64,000 nucleotides of DNA from Methanococcoides vulcani (GTDB taxonomy: Archaea > Halobacteriota > Methanosarcinia > Methanosarcinales > Methanosarcinaceae). The translations under genes and the position numbers were made by a program. Below the pieces are notes generated by a model. That model was not told the origin of the DNA. It saw only the letters and a list, made by a program, of their open reading frames with translations, and ran no database searches. Location: the NCBI RefSeq assembly GCF_900111645.1, contig NZ_FOHQ01000001.1, forward strand, positions 248,001-312,000, read 5' to 3'. Shown one piece after another: positions 7,949-16,576 of this stretch (position 1 is the stretch's first letter; each line of letters starts with the position of its first letter).

Positions 7949-9088
7949 ATGATTGCTGAACGAAGGAACGAACAACACCTGACACTATCGGAGAGAATGA
8001 AATTACTCTCCTCAGGAACTAAATATGACAGTTGCAACCAGAGTGCAGTCTGCCATGCGTTCGGTCCCGATGGAAGATGCATACAACTTTATAAGACATT
8101 ATTATCAAATTCCTGTGCAGGGGAGTGTGCTTATTGCCCGAACCGCTGCGAACGACATACTATGAGGGCAACACTTGATCCCGAGGAGATCGCAAAGATC
8201 ACCTGGTCCTTTTACAGAAGGAATGCTATCGAGGGTTTGTTCCTTTCTTCCGGCATAATGGGTGATGCCGAGCAGACCTCACAGAAGCAATTGGAAGTTG
8301 TTGAGCTTTTGAGAGGGCAGGGATTCAAGGGTTACATCAACATACGGGTGATGCCAGGCACTCCTAAATACTTACTTGAGCAGATAGCCGAACATGCAAA
8401 CAAGTTCGGTGTAAATGCAGAGACCACAAATTCAGTGAACTATTCGGAGATATGTCCGAATTTCGATTACAAGAACGATGTTCTCCAGAGACTCAAATGG
8501 ACAAAGGACCTCATCCAGAAGAAGAGGAGTGAGTATGGGGGAATGGGTCGGCTTGTCGGAGCTAACGATACTCAGTTCGTAGTTGGTGCAGTGTCAGAAT
8601 CGGATAAGGAAATTGTGAGGACCGTTGATAAGTTCATGGACAAATACGAACTTAGAAGACCGTATTTTATGAGTTTTGACCCGGTTCCTGATACTCCGTT
8701 AGAGGATGGTAAACCTTCTCCAAAATGGCGTGAACAGAGATTGTATCAGATGTCTTTCCTGTTGAAGGATTATGGGTTGAAGGCAAATGATTTTGATGAT
8801 GTCTATGATGAACATGGTTTTCTTGGTAATTATGATCCTAAAGTAATGCTCGCGCAATCACAACCTGACCGATTCCCGGTGGATATCAATTCTGCGGATA
8901 TGTCCGATCTGCTTTTGGTACCCGGGATCGGTCCGGTAAGTGCAAACAGGATCATACGTACGCGTCCCATAGCCTCTGAGCAGGAACTCGCACGTATGGG
9001 TGTTGTTGTAACCCATGCACGGCCCTACATCTCGATAAACGGTTCAAGGCAGGCAAATCTGGCATCTTTCATGGGGGCATGTTCATGA
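7949..9088 (+). CDS. Putative DNA modification/repair radical SAM protein (TIGR03916-like)
   Basis: Radical SAM enzyme of the family usually paired with a DUF4130 protein and linked to uracil-DNA glycosylase-like domains in bacteria. The CxxxCxxC cluster motif (CAGECAYCPNRC) lies near residue 55, and GLFLSSGI and the remainder of the barrel follow. A C-terminal helix-hairpin-helix (VPGIGPVSANRII, about residues 325-338) indicates DNA binding. The frame is open back to an ATG at 7868 that overlaps the regulator's stop, giving 27 more hydrophobic residues. I prefer 7949, where MIAERRNEQHL leads into the family's usual beginning. The actual reaction is not known for this family. Confidence 0.85.
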   Translation: MIAERRNEQHLTLSERMKLLSSGTKYDSCNQSAVCHAFGPDGRCIQLYKTLLSNSCAGECAYCPNRCERHTMRATLDPEEIAKITWSFYRRNAIEGLFLSSGIMGDAEQTSQKQLEVVELLRGQGFKGYINIRVMPGTPKYLLEQIAEHANKFGVNAETTNSVNYSEICPNFDYKNDVLQRLKWTKDLIQKKRSEYGGMGRLVGANDTQFVVGAVSESDKEIVRTVDKFMDKYELRRPYFMSFDPVPDTPLEDGKPSPKWREQRLYQMSFLLKDYGLKANDFDDVYDEHGFLGNYDPKVMLAQSQPDRFPVDINSADMSDLLLVPGIGPVSANRIIRTRPIASEQELARMGVVVTHARPYISINGSRQANLASFMGACS

Positions 9089-9918
9089 TAATAGCTTTCA
9101 GTCCTACTGTGGATGGCATCCTGCTTGCATGCTCCTGTTTTAGGGACTATCCTGGTGCTGAACTGGTCTTTGCAAAGGATGCACAGGAACTTGATCGCAA
9201 ACTTAGTTTTTCAGGTTCTAATAGGCAAGTCCAGAGATTAGGGTTCCTCCCTTACGGAAGGACCGAATCGCTTTCAAAAGAGATCTTCGGCAAGCGAAAA
9301 GCACGAATGGCACGTTTCGATCCGACCCCCTTACGTTATGTGGACCTTCTTCTCAGGCACAAGGACTGTGACCCGGTTGAGCTGGTACAGTTGATCGTTT
9401 CATGCAATGGGGATACTGATCAACTTTATTCCGGAAAGGGGAGGCTTGCAAAAAGGTACTACAATTACATGCGCGATGTATCAAGGGCATATGAAAGACT
9501 ATGCATGTTCTCACGACCGGATCTCAAAGGTGGGATACTGTCTGTTGTGATCGATCCACCACATGATATAGGCGAGCTTTTTTGCGGTTGGCTGGCAAGG
9601 AAGAACCCCGATGTTCCTGTTGCTGTTATAGTGAATTCAACGGCATGGGTGGGCAATGGTGATCTTATAGGACTTGATCGTTTTGCAAAAATAACGGCAG
9701 CTTTTATTGAAAGTCTCCAGTCAACATCGGGATCCGATGATGTTGATGATCTGTGGGATATCTATTATGATTCACAGATGATAGAATCACGTCGAAATAT
9801 CGGTCTTGCAAAGAAGATGCAGCCAAAGTTCTCAGCTTCCATGAGCAAGATGGCGAAGAGGGATCGATACAAGGTCGAGAGAGGTATAGCAAATTGCAGG
9901 CTTGACAGTTTTGCATGA
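9085..9918 (+). CDS. DUF4130 probable DNA metabolism protein (TIGR03915-like), without a glycosylase domain
   Basis: 277-aa partner of the radical SAM gene before it, sharing an ATGA overlap with it. It begins with the family's F-x-x-x-x-DG pattern (AFSPTVDGILLACSCF) and ends with the Trp-Asp-Tyr-Tyr region (LWDIYYDSQMIESRRNIGLA). In many bacteria this domain continues into a uracil-DNA glycosylase-like domain; here the protein stops without one. An earlier ATG at 9079 is possible, but GGGGG at 9073-9077 is well spaced only for 9085. Function unknown. Constant pairing with the radical SAM gene suggests one complex or pathway. Confidence 0.85.
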   Translation: MIIAFSPTVDGILLACSCFRDYPGAELVFAKDAQELDRKLSFSGSNRQVQRLGFLPYGRTESLSKEIFGKRKARMARFDPTPLRYVDLLLRHKDCDPVELVQLIVSCNGDTDQLYSGKGRLAKRYYNYMRDVSRAYERLCMFSRPDLKGGILSVVIDPPHDIGELFCGWLARKNPDVPVAVIVNSTAWVGNGDLIGLDRFAKITAAFIESLQSTSGSDDVDDLWDIYYDSQMIESRRNIGLAKKMQPKFSASMSKMAKRDRYKVERGIANCRLDSFA

Positions 9919-9941
9919 TCGATGGGCTACAAGGTGAAATT

Positions 9942-12044
9942 ATGAAAGGTCTACAGGATATTCCGCGTATAGGGGAGAAGATGGCAAAGAGGTTTGAAGA
10001 GCATTTTGGCAGTGAAGATGCTGCTCTTGAAGCTATTCTGGGTGGGGATATTGCAGGTATATCCGAAGTTGAAGGTGTCGGTCAGCGTTATGCTATCTCT
10101 CTTGTCCATGAGGTTCGGGCGCAGCTCGAAGGGGTTACCATGAATGATTTTCTAAAGACAAAAGAGGGTGTTGATATCTATGAACGTCTTCTTGATATCA
10201 TTAAGCAGTTCAGCCATACAAGGTATGCAAAGGATAAGCTGCATGTCTATATACCCTATCCGGAAAGTAAAAAGGATAAGATCGAGGAAGTACGCAATGC
10301 TACAGCAGGCTATATGGGAACAGCTCGTATAATGGGCGATAATCAGGATCTGATTTCCCTGCTGTCTTGTATCAAGACCCTCGAATGCAAATATGCGATC
10401 CCAAAGATACGTGATCGTGCCATACTGACGACCGAGAGCAAACAGTATGAGGTCGCAAAGCAGATATATGGTGATCTGATGGATGTACAGCTTGTTAAGG
10501 GGGGCGGGGAATTTGTGGATGTCGCAAGAGGTTATTCACATGTTGTAGCAGCAGATGACAAGTGCATGCTTTTCGATCTCCCTGAAGACATTGATCCTGA
10601 ATTTCTGACAGATATTCAGAAAGTTGATATGTGGTATATGGTGCCGGAACTTGAGATCGCATTCTTCGCAAAGAATCTTGGTTCCCTGGAGAGCACTATC
10701 CTCATGACGCAGATGTTGCGTACATCAGGGATCGGTTTTGTGGAGGAAATCGGGGGCAATGATCTTGAGGATCTCAAAAGCACACTTTCTCTTATTGATA
10801 GTAGCGGGGATGTGAAATCCGGGTCGGATGCTGCGATCGATCGCCTTGTTCTGATCTCTGATCAGGTGGACGAGTGTGTTTCGAAAGTAATATCCGATGC
10901 AAACTCGACCCTTGATTCCTGCCTTGAACAAAGCAAACTTACGCTCAGCGGCCAGGATATGCTGAAGGTCATGAATGGTAAAATAGAGATAAAGGACCTG
11001 CTTGAAAAGGAGCTTTATCATTCCTATAATTCTGTTGTAAAGGAGGCAAAGGGAAGGCTTGCAAGTGAGCTTTGTCTTGAGAAAGGGGAATTATTGCTTC
11101 TGGAATCTTTCTTCCCGGATGAGATATCACATCCGCTGGAAGTGCAGCAGGACCAGCTCTATGCCTTTAAGCAGCAGATATCCAACCAGATACAGAGAAA
11201 GAAAGTCCAACACAAACGCAATATTGCAAAGGCACTTTCAACTTATCATGATATTGCACAAAAAATGGTGCGTGAAGCCCTGGATTTCGATGTTGGTTTT
11301 TCCATAGGTTGTTTTGCCAGGGAGTTCGATCTCCAGATGCCGGAATTGATCGACAGTTCCGGTATTGCCTTTGAAGATGCTACGAACCTTTTCATAAAAA
11401 CACGGCATGGTTCGGTAGTTCCTATCGATTATTCAGTTGGTGGGACCACACGTGATCCCGATGGGAACAAAAGCGGTGTTGTATTATTGAGTGGTGTGAA
11501 TTCCGGTGGAAAGACGTCTATGCTCGAGTTGGTGGCACAATGCATAATTCTGGCTCATATGGGTTTCCCAACTCCGGCAAAGTATCTTGAGATCGGTTTG
11601 ACAGAAGGTTTCTATTATTTCGGAAAATCCAAGGGAACACTGGATGCAGGTGCATTTGAAACCACACTTGTTGATTTTTCGGTAGTAGCTAACGATTCTC
11701 CAAAGATCGTGCTTGCAGATGAACTTGAATCCATTACCGAGCCGGGTGCTTCTGCAAAGATAATAGGCGGTATTCTTGAGGTCCTTTCAGAGAACAGCAA
11801 TAGTACCTCTATATTCGTATCCCATCTATCGGAGCTAATTCTTGAGAATACAAAATGCTCTGTGCGTGTTGATGGAATTGAGGCAAGTGGTCTTGACAAG
11901 GACCTTAATTTGATCGTGGAGAGGACTCCAAGATATAACTATGTGGCAAAGAGCACCCCTGAGCTCATAGTTGAAAGACTGTCAAGAAGGTCCGAGGGTA
12001 TTGAACAGGAGTTCTACAGAAAGTTAAAGGAAAAGTTCCAGTAA
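9942..12044 (+). CDS. MutS-like ATPase with N-terminal helix-hairpin-helix (archaeal MutS2-related)
   Basis: About 700-aa DNA-repair-type ATPase. The N-terminus holds tandem helix-hairpin-helix motifs (LQDIPRIGEKMAKRF, then VEGVGQRYA). A long helical clamp-like middle follows, then an ABC-type MutS ATPase with Walker A GVNSGGKTSM (near residue 519), Walker B ending LADELESITEP (near residue 590) and a late HLSEL switch. The mismatch-reading domain of MutS (Phe-x-Glu) is absent and no C-terminal Smr nuclease is seen. AAGGTGA at 9931-9937 supports the ATG at 9942; an in-frame ATG at 9915 overlaps the previous stop. It follows the DUF4130 gene by 23 bp. Confidence 0.85.
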   Translation: MKGLQDIPRIGEKMAKRFEEHFGSEDAALEAILGGDIAGISEVEGVGQRYAISLVHEVRAQLEGVTMNDFLKTKEGVDIYERLLDIIKQFSHTRYAKDKLHVYIPYPESKKDKIEEVRNATAGYMGTARIMGDNQDLISLLSCIKTLECKYAIPKIRDRAILTTESKQYEVAKQIYGDLMDVQLVKGGGEFVDVARGYSHVVAADDKCMLFDLPEDIDPEFLTDIQKVDMWYMVPELEIAFFAKNLGSLESTILMTQMLRTSGIGFVEEIGGNDLEDLKSTLSLIDSSGDVKSGSDAAIDRLVLISDQVDECVSKVISDANSTLDSCLEQSKLTLSGQDMLKVMNGKIEIKDLLEKELYHSYNSVVKEAKGRLASELCLEKGELLLLESFFPDEISHPLEVQQDQLYAFKQQISNQIQRKKVQHKRNIAKALSTYHDIAQKMVREALDFDVGFSIGCFAREFDLQMPELIDSSGIAFEDATNLFIKTRHGSVVPIDYSVGGTTRDPDGNKSGVVLLSGVNSGGKTSMLELVAQCIILAHMGFPTPAKYLEIGLTEGFYYFGKSKGTLDAGAFETTLVDFSVVANDSPKIVLADELESITEPGASAKIIGGILEVLSENSNSTSIFVSHLSELILENTKCSVRVDGIEASGLDKDLNLIVERTPRYNYVAKSTPELIVERLSRRSEGIEQEFYRKLKEKFQ

Positions 12045-12094
12045 GCCTCTGTTCTTCAGGGCTTACCCGGAAATTAAATCTTAATAGTTAGATT

Positions 12095-12670
12095 TTAAAG
12101 CACACCTTTTGTGCTTTTGATGCCTTCGCCTTCTATTTTTACTGCACGGCGTAGTGCATAGGCAAAGGCTTTGAAAAGTGCCTCTATCTTATGGTGATCA
12201 TTGTAGCCTGTAACAGTTGCATGCAAGTTCATTTTTGCATTCTCTGTTAAAGACTCAAAGAAATGCCTGACCAGCTGTGTATTCATCTCACCCACGCGTG
12301 GTGATCCAAATTCAGCATTTATCACAAGGTAACTTCGACCGCCCAGATCAAGGACCACATCTGCCAAGGCTTCGTCCATGGGTATGCGTGCCTCTCCGAA
12401 TCTTGCGATCCCGTTCTTATCGCCGAGTGCTTTTGCGATCGCCTGGCCCAGAACAATGGCAGTATCTTCTATGAGGTGGTGCTCATCAACTATCAGATCA
12501 CCGGTTGCATCGATCTTCAGATCAAAGTTTCCATGCCTTGCAAAGGACGTGAGCATGTGATCAAGGAATCCTATCCCGGTATTGATCTCTGATGATCCTT
12601 TACCGTCCAGGTCAAGTTCCATCCGAATGTCCGTCTCTTTTGTCTTTCGTGCGATCTTTGCATTTCTCAT
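12095..12670 (-). CDS. hisB: Imidazoleglycerol-phosphate dehydratase
   Basis: 191-aa monofunctional HisB, catalysing the manganese-dependent dehydration of imidazole glycerol phosphate to imidazole acetol phosphate in histidine synthesis. The metal-binding signatures are visible: [16 protein letters not shown] near residue 36, [15 protein letters not shown] near residue 65, and the C-terminal [16 protein letters not shown]. Length is normal for the archaeal and plant-type single-domain enzyme; there is no fused phosphatase. It is last in hisG-hisA-hisB, with its start 24 bp after the hisA stop. Confidence 0.96.
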   Translation of the reverse strand: MRNAKIARKTKETDIRMELDLDGKGSSEINTGIGFLDHMLTSFARHGNFDLKIDATGDLIVDEHHLIEDTAIVLGQAIAKALGDKNGIARFGEARIPMDEALADVVLDLGGRSYLVINAEFGSPRVGEMNTQLVRHFFESLTENAKMNLHATVTGYNDHHKIEALFKAFAYALRRAVKIEGEGIKSTKGVL

Positions 12671-12694
12671 AGTGTTCCTCTTGCCGATCTGTAT

Positions 12695-13435
12695 TTAAAC
12701 TTCATCAGTGATCGTATTTATTGCTTCCGTCAATGTGAACTTTTTCTTGTAGAGGGCACTTCCGACAACAACCCCACTGGCTCCTGTGTCTTTAAGGGTC
12801 ACGATGTCCTCAAGTGTTGTGACCCCGCCAGACGCGATCACTGGTATATTAACTGTATTTACAAGCTCTTCAGTAGGTTTTGGGTCAACTCCGCTCAAAA
12901 GCCCTTCTGTGTCGATGTTGGTGAACAGTATAGTGCCTGCTCCCTTATCTTCGAACATGGATCCCATCTCAACTGCTGTATGTTCGGATTCTTTTGTCCA
13001 GCCTTCAATTGAGATCTTTCCATTCTTTGAATCCAGAGCCACATTGATGCGATCACTTCCAAATTCATTGGAAAGCCTGTTGATAAGTTCTGGATCCTTT
13101 AATGCAGCAGTGCTAAGGATAACCCTGTCAACACCGATCTCAAGTAGTGCAGCAGCGTCCTCAAAGGAACGTATGCCTCCGCCAACCTGTATATAGATCC
13201 CCTGAGGCTTGCATTTTTCCACGATGTTCCTGATGATGGGCGCATTTGTGCGCGTTCCTTCGATCGCACCGTCAAGGTCGATAAGGTGCAGTGTCTTTGC
13301 ACCCTGTGATACCCAATCAAGAGCAACTTGTACGGGGTCATCAAGGGAAACCATCTCGCTTCCAGGAACGCCCTGGACAAGCTGGACACATTTTCCACCT
13401 TTCATGTCAACTGCGGGGATAACTTCAAAGCTCAT
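12695..13435 (-). CDS. hisA: ProFAR isomerase (HisA)
   Basis: 246-aa TIM-barrel isomerase converting ProFAR to PRFAR in histidine synthesis. The catalytic-type aspartates lie in VIPAVDMKGGKCVQL (near residue 8) and in the second half (FTNIDTEGLLSG), and the two phosphate-binding loops are GGGIRS and SGGVTTLED. Length is typical. It lies 12 bp after hisG and before hisB, in one transcript. The hisF, hisH and other pathway genes are not in this window. Confidence 0.96.
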   Translation of the reverse strand: MSFEVIPAVDMKGGKCVQLVQGVPGSEMVSLDDPVQVALDWVSQGAKTLHLIDLDGAIEGTRTNAPIIRNIVEKCKPQGIYIQVGGGIRSFEDAAALLEIGVDRVILSTAALKDPELINRLSNEFGSDRINVALDSKNGKISIEGWTKESEHTAVEMGSMFEDKGAGTILFTNIDTEGLLSGVDPKPTEELVNTVNIPVIASGGVTTLEDIVTLKDTGASGVVVGSALYKKKFTLTEAINTITDEV

Positions 13436-13447
13436 CTTGTAACCTCA

Positions 13448-14302
13448 TCAGGGGATCATTCTCTCAATAGGCACGACCAGTATGTCAAACGCACCTGCTG
13501 CCTTGAGCCGGGTTATGGTGGCAAATATTATGTCGGCATCGACTACAGCATGGACTGCCATGATATCCTTCTTGGATTCCACTTTCATCACCGTAGGGCC
13601 GGCAAGTCCCGGAAGTTCTTCTTTTACGGTATCAAGTTTGTCAGAAGGCACGTTCATCATGAGGTATCTCTTTTGCTTGGCATGGAGAACGCTTTCAAGA
13701 GCTGTCTTGATGTGCTGGATCTTCTCCTCTGCTTCCAGAGTCTTATGGTTGGCTATGAGGTAGATGGATGAAGTAAATACTTTTTCGATCATCTTCAGAT
13801 GATTCATGGTTAGTGTGGTTCCGGAACTTGAAATATCCACAATTGCATCTGCGATGCCGACATGTGGTGTCATTTCACAGGCGCCGCTAACCTTTACAAT
13901 ATCTATATTTACTCCCATGTTCTCAAAATATCTGGCTGTGATCACAGGGAACTCGGTTGCGACCCGCATACCTTCGAGGTCCTTTGAAGATGCGATCTCC
14001 GAATCTTCCGGAACCGCGAGTACAAGGTCTGCTCCTCCATATTTCAGATCAAGCAGGATCTCGACATCGGAATCTGTCTCTGATATGAGGTCCAGTCCGG
14101 TGATACCTACGTCTGCGGCACCATCCTGTACATATTCGGGGATGTCTGCAGCCCTTGCGAAAAGGAATGTTATCTCCGGGTCTGTGGTCTTTGCGAACAG
14201 TTTTCTGTTAGATCCTCCGAGTACCGGAAGGCCTGCTTCTTTGAACAGTTCCACTGTGGGGTCGTGTAATCTTCCTTTGTTGGGTATTGCAATGCGTATC
14301 AT
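13448..14302 (-). CDS. hisG: ATP phosphoribosyltransferase, long form
   Basis: 284-aa first enzyme of histidine synthesis. The N-terminal two-lobed catalytic part begins IRIAIPNKGRLHDPTVELF. The phosphate-binding signature region reads DIVKVSGACEMTPHVGIADAIVD in part (about residues 135-157), and the last 75 residues are the HisG_C regulatory domain with VHAVVDADI. The extra C-terminal domain makes this the long, histidine-feedback-regulated form that does not need HisZ. It is the first gene of a minus-strand his operon; a palindromic TTATAAAG box at 14396-14403 could serve as its promoter. Confidence 0.96.
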   Translation of the reverse strand: MIRIAIPNKGRLHDPTVELFKEAGLPVLGGSNRKLFAKTTDPEITFLFARAADIPEYVQDGAADVGITGLDLISETDSDVEILLDLKYGGADLVLAVPEDSEIASSKDLEGMRVATEFPVITARYFENMGVNIDIVKVSGACEMTPHVGIADAIVDISSSGTTLTMNHLKMIEKVFTSSIYLIANHKTLEAEEKIQHIKTALESVLHAKQKRYLMMNVPSDKLDTVKEELPGLAGPTVMKVESKKDIMAVHAVVDADIIFATITRLKAAGAFDILVVPIERMIP

Positions 14303-14467
14303 TTGAAGTCCTTCTGAAGATCAGAACGATCGGTGTTTTGATGGCCGATGATTAGTCTAACTTTTTTGGAATTATGTTCTGAAATACATTTATCCTTTAT
14401 AAGTATTGCATGGATGGTCCTTCCTTCCTTCCTTTCTTGGTTCTTTCATTTGTTATAATTCTTGTAC

Positions 14468-14512
14468 ATGCGCGACTTTATAACTGGAGGTAATTAAATG
14501 AAACTCGAGTAG
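14468..14512 (+). other. Two adjacent leader microORFs with a perfect ribosome site
   Basis: A 9-codon frame (MRDFITGGN, stop TAA at 14495-14497) is followed without a gap by a 4-codon frame (ATG at 14498, MKLE, stop TAG and then TAA). GGAGGT at 14486-14491 is perfectly spaced for the second ATG and lies inside the first frame. It could be a translated leader, a relic of a lost gene junction, or chance. The predicted AdoMet synthetase promoter at 14519 lies downstream, so the microORFs would be transcribed only from an earlier start. Confidence 0.3.
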
Positions 14513-14518
14513 TAACGA

Positions 14519-14528
14519 TTATATATAA
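14519..14528 (+). promoter_or_regulatory. TATA box for AdoMet synthetase
   Basis: TTATATATAA, the best archaeal TATA box in this gap. A start about 25 bp downstream (near 14548) would give a 5-prime leader of about 70 nt before the ATG at 14619. Confidence 0.55.
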
Positions 14529-14618
14529 TTTATTCATCTTATAGGCTAATTCCAAAGACCATTCAATTTATATGGATCTCAATCTTGTTCGTCTTAAACT
14601 TATTAAATGAGGCTAAAA

Positions 14619-15824
14619 ATGATGCGAAATATCAAAGTTGAACACCTTCACGAGACCCCCATCGAGAAGCAGGAAATCGAGCTTGTAGAAAGAAAAGGTA
14701 TGGGCCATCCGGACAGTATCAGTGACGGTCTGGCAGAGGCTGTAAGCCGTGCCCTCTGTAAAGAATACATCAACAAGTGTGGCGCAGTCCTTCACCACAA
14801 CACCGATGAGACGCAGATCGTTGCAGGAAGGGCCAACCCTCAGTTCGGTGGTGGAGAGGTCACCAAGCCGATCTACACTCTCCTTGTAGGAAGAGCAACC
14901 AAGACATTCGATGGTATGGAGATCCCCGTTGAGGCAGTTGCTCTTGAAGCCGCTCGTGACTATGTCCGAAACACTATCGTTGATATGGATATGGAGCGCG
15001 ATATGATCATCGACTGTAAGCTTGGAACCGGTTCTTCTGATCTCAGGGACGTTTTCCAGAGGGACCACGTGCCTATGGCGAACGACACATCATTTGGTGT
15101 AGGGCATGCTCCATTTTCAGAACTTGAGCAGATCGTTTACAATACCGAGAGGCAGCTTCTTACAGATCTCAAAAGGAAGAAGATCCCGGGCATCGGAGAG
15201 GATATCAAGGTAATGGGCCTGAGGGACAAAGACGATATTTCCCTTACCATCTGCTGTGGTATGGTGGGCAAGCATATTGATGACATGGACCATTATATCA
15301 GTGCAAAGGAAGAGATGACCGAGTATGTGCTGGACCTTGCTACCAAGTACACTGAAAGGAATGTATTCGCCCAGATCAATACTGCAGATGATGTCAAAGG
15401 TGGATGCGATCGTGTTTTCCTTACCGTTACAGGAACATCTGCAGAGATGGGTGATGATGGTTCAGTAGGACGTGGTAACCGTTCTAACGGTCTTATCACT
15501 CCAAACAGGCCAATGAGCATGGAAGCAACAAGTGGTAAGAATCCGATCAATCACATTGGTAAGATCTACAACATCCTGTCCACACAGATGGCAAGAGATG
15601 TCGTAAGTGCAGTGGATGAGATCAGCGATGTTCATGTGAAGTTGCTCTCTCAGATAGGGCAGCCCATTGACCAGCCATTGGTTGCAAATGCCCGTATTAT
15701 CCCTGAAGAAGGTGCAAACTTCGCTAACATAAGGTCTGAGGCAGAAGTTGTCATTGATGACTGGCTTGAGAACATCACAAAGATCACTGATATGGTCGTC
15801 AACGGCGACGTCATGACCTTCTGA
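14619..15824 (+). CDS. mat: S-adenosylmethionine synthetase, archaeal type
   Basis: 401-aa archaeal methionine adenosyltransferase (PF01941), making AdoMet from methionine and ATP. This family is very distant from bacterial MetK. The N-terminus reads [21 protein letters not shown], with the HPDS motif that all AdoMet synthetases share in spirit, and later [17 protein letters not shown] and [17 protein letters not shown] (in separate parts). The frame is open from an ATG at 14607, but GAGG at 14609-14612 overlaps that codon and is correctly spaced for 14619, and known archaeal enzymes also begin there. A clear hairpin terminator follows. Confidence 0.95.
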   Translation: MMRNIKVEHLHETPIEKQEIELVERKGMGHPDSISDGLAEAVSRALCKEYINKCGAVLHHNTDETQIVAGRANPQFGGGEVTKPIYTLLVGRATKTFDGMEIPVEAVALEAARDYVRNTIVDMDMERDMIIDCKLGTGSSDLRDVFQRDHVPMANDTSFGVGHAPFSELEQIVYNTERQLLTDLKRKKIPGIGEDIKVMGLRDKDDISLTICCGMVGKHIDDMDHYISAKEEMTEYVLDLATKYTERNVFAQINTADDVKGGCDRVFLTVTGTSAEMGDDGSVGRGNRSNGLITPNRPMSMEATSGKNPINHIGKIYNILSTQMARDVVSAVDEISDVHVKLLSQIGQPIDQPLVANARIIPEEGANFANIRSEAEVVIDDWLENITKITDMVVNGDVMTF

Positions 15825-15852
15825 GAAGGACTGGATAAGTCTTTTACAAGTG

Positions 15853-15893
15853 GGCAGTTACCGGGAACAGGCTTTGTAACTGCCATTTTTTTT
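15853..15893 (+). terminator. Hairpin and T8 terminator of AdoMet synthetase
   Basis: A perfect 9-bp stem, GGCAGTTAC (15853-15861) with GTAACTGCC (15876-15884), followed by A and eight T. Confidence 0.8.
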
Positions 15894-16079
15894 CATTTTT
15901 TGTATTTTGCATTCTTTTCTTTTGTACTTAACACTCTTTTTTGGTAATTTTCATTGCTATTTACCCCATTCTTTGCTTTGTTTTTGCTCAGGCGGCGAAA
16001 AGAATAAGTATCATTATGGATATGGAGGGGTTGCATCTCACAGTGGTGGGGTGTAATGGATGCTGTATTCAGCGGAAGG

Positions 16080-16188
16080 CCCGCCTTAACTCAGTGGTAG
16101 AGTGCGCGGCTGTAGTATGGTTCATGCGACTTGTCGCACATACCGCGCAGGCACCGCGATGTCCCCGGTTCGAGTCTGGGAGGCGGGA
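16080..16188 (+). tRNA. tRNA-Tyr(GTA) with a 37-nt intron
   Basis: Acceptor CCCGCCT/AGGCGGG with discriminator A, giving the C1-G72 pair typical of archaeal tRNA-Tyr. The D arm is ACTC/GAGT, the anticodon stem CGCGG (16105-16109)/CCGCG (16154-16158), anticodon GTA at 16112-16114, and the T arm CCCGG/CTGGG with loop TTCGAGT. The intron (16116-16152) sits after position 37. At the splice sites a 4-bp helix (CTGT with GCAG) is flanked by 3-nt bulges AG/T and GC/A, as the archaeal splicing endonuclease requires. The mature tRNA is 72 nt. CCA is not encoded. Confidence 0.93.
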
Positions 16189-16214
16189 CTAAACATCCTA
16201 AAATCGCGAAAGGC

Positions 16215-16222
16215 TTATATAC
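16215..16222 (+). promoter_or_regulatory. TATA box for tRNA-Asp
   Basis: TTATATAC between the two tRNAs, about 50 bp before the mature 5-prime end of tRNA-Asp, implying a short leader trimmed by RNase P. Confidence 0.5.
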
Positions 16223-16267
16223 CTGGCAGCGTATTAGGGTGTGCTCACAACAGCAATCAAACGCAAT

Positions 16268-16340
16268 GTCCGAATAGTGTAGAGGCCTATCATGGAGCCC
16301 TGTCGAGGCTCCGACCCGGGTTCGAATCCCGGTTCGGGCG
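16268..16340 (+). tRNA. tRNA-Asp(GTC)
   Basis: Acceptor GTCCGAA/TTCGGGC (one G-T pair) with discriminator G, anticodon stem GAGCC/GGCTC with loop CTGTCGA (anticodon GTC), and T arm CCGGG/CCCGG with loop TTCGAAT. 73 nt, no intron, CCA not encoded. It lies 79 bp after tRNA-Tyr. Confidence 0.94.
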
Positions 16341-16345
16341 TACAA

Positions 16346-16379
16346 TTTTACCGGCAAATTATGCCGGTAAAAATTTCTA
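16346..16379 (+). terminator. Hairpin after tRNA-Asp
   Basis: A perfect 11-bp stem, TTTTACCGGCA (16346-16356) with TGCCGGTAAAA (16362-16372), with a 5-nt loop, followed by the T-rich stretch ATTTCTAATTTTT. Confidence 0.7.
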
Positions 16380-16576
16380 ATTTTTACAAATGTTTATTAA
16401 CTTTAGATGACCGTTAGCTAACTCCAGCTCATCTTGTAATTCTCTCAAGAACACGCCTTCTGGTTATGTTTTCTGTTTTGGACCGAAAACTTAAAATAAG
16501 ATGAATATTTCTTGGGTAACATTAATATATTGGTGAAAAGTACGCGTACTTCCTATTGTATTATGAAAGTGATCTA

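Larger units (their letters stand above)
14303..14618. other. Divergent control region between hisG and AdoMet synthetase
   Basis: About 315 bp without a conventional gene. It contains a palindromic TATA-like CTTTATAAG around 14395-14403 usable on either strand, a pyrimidine-rich stretch at about 14418-14452, two adjacent micro reading frames at 14468-14512, a second TATA box at 14519-14528 and the ribosome site GAGG at 14609-14612. I see no sequence recognisable as a riboswitch. Confidence 0.6.

Noticed and set aside
12041-12066. A 7-bp inverted repeat GTAAGCC/GGCTTAC after the MutS-like gene
   Set aside because: It overlaps the stop codon but has no following T-tract on either strand, so I did not call it a terminator.
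14303-14618. A possible SAM riboswitch before AdoMet synthetase
   Set aside because: I could not find the paired-stem layout of a known SAM riboswitch, and these are not expected in archaea.
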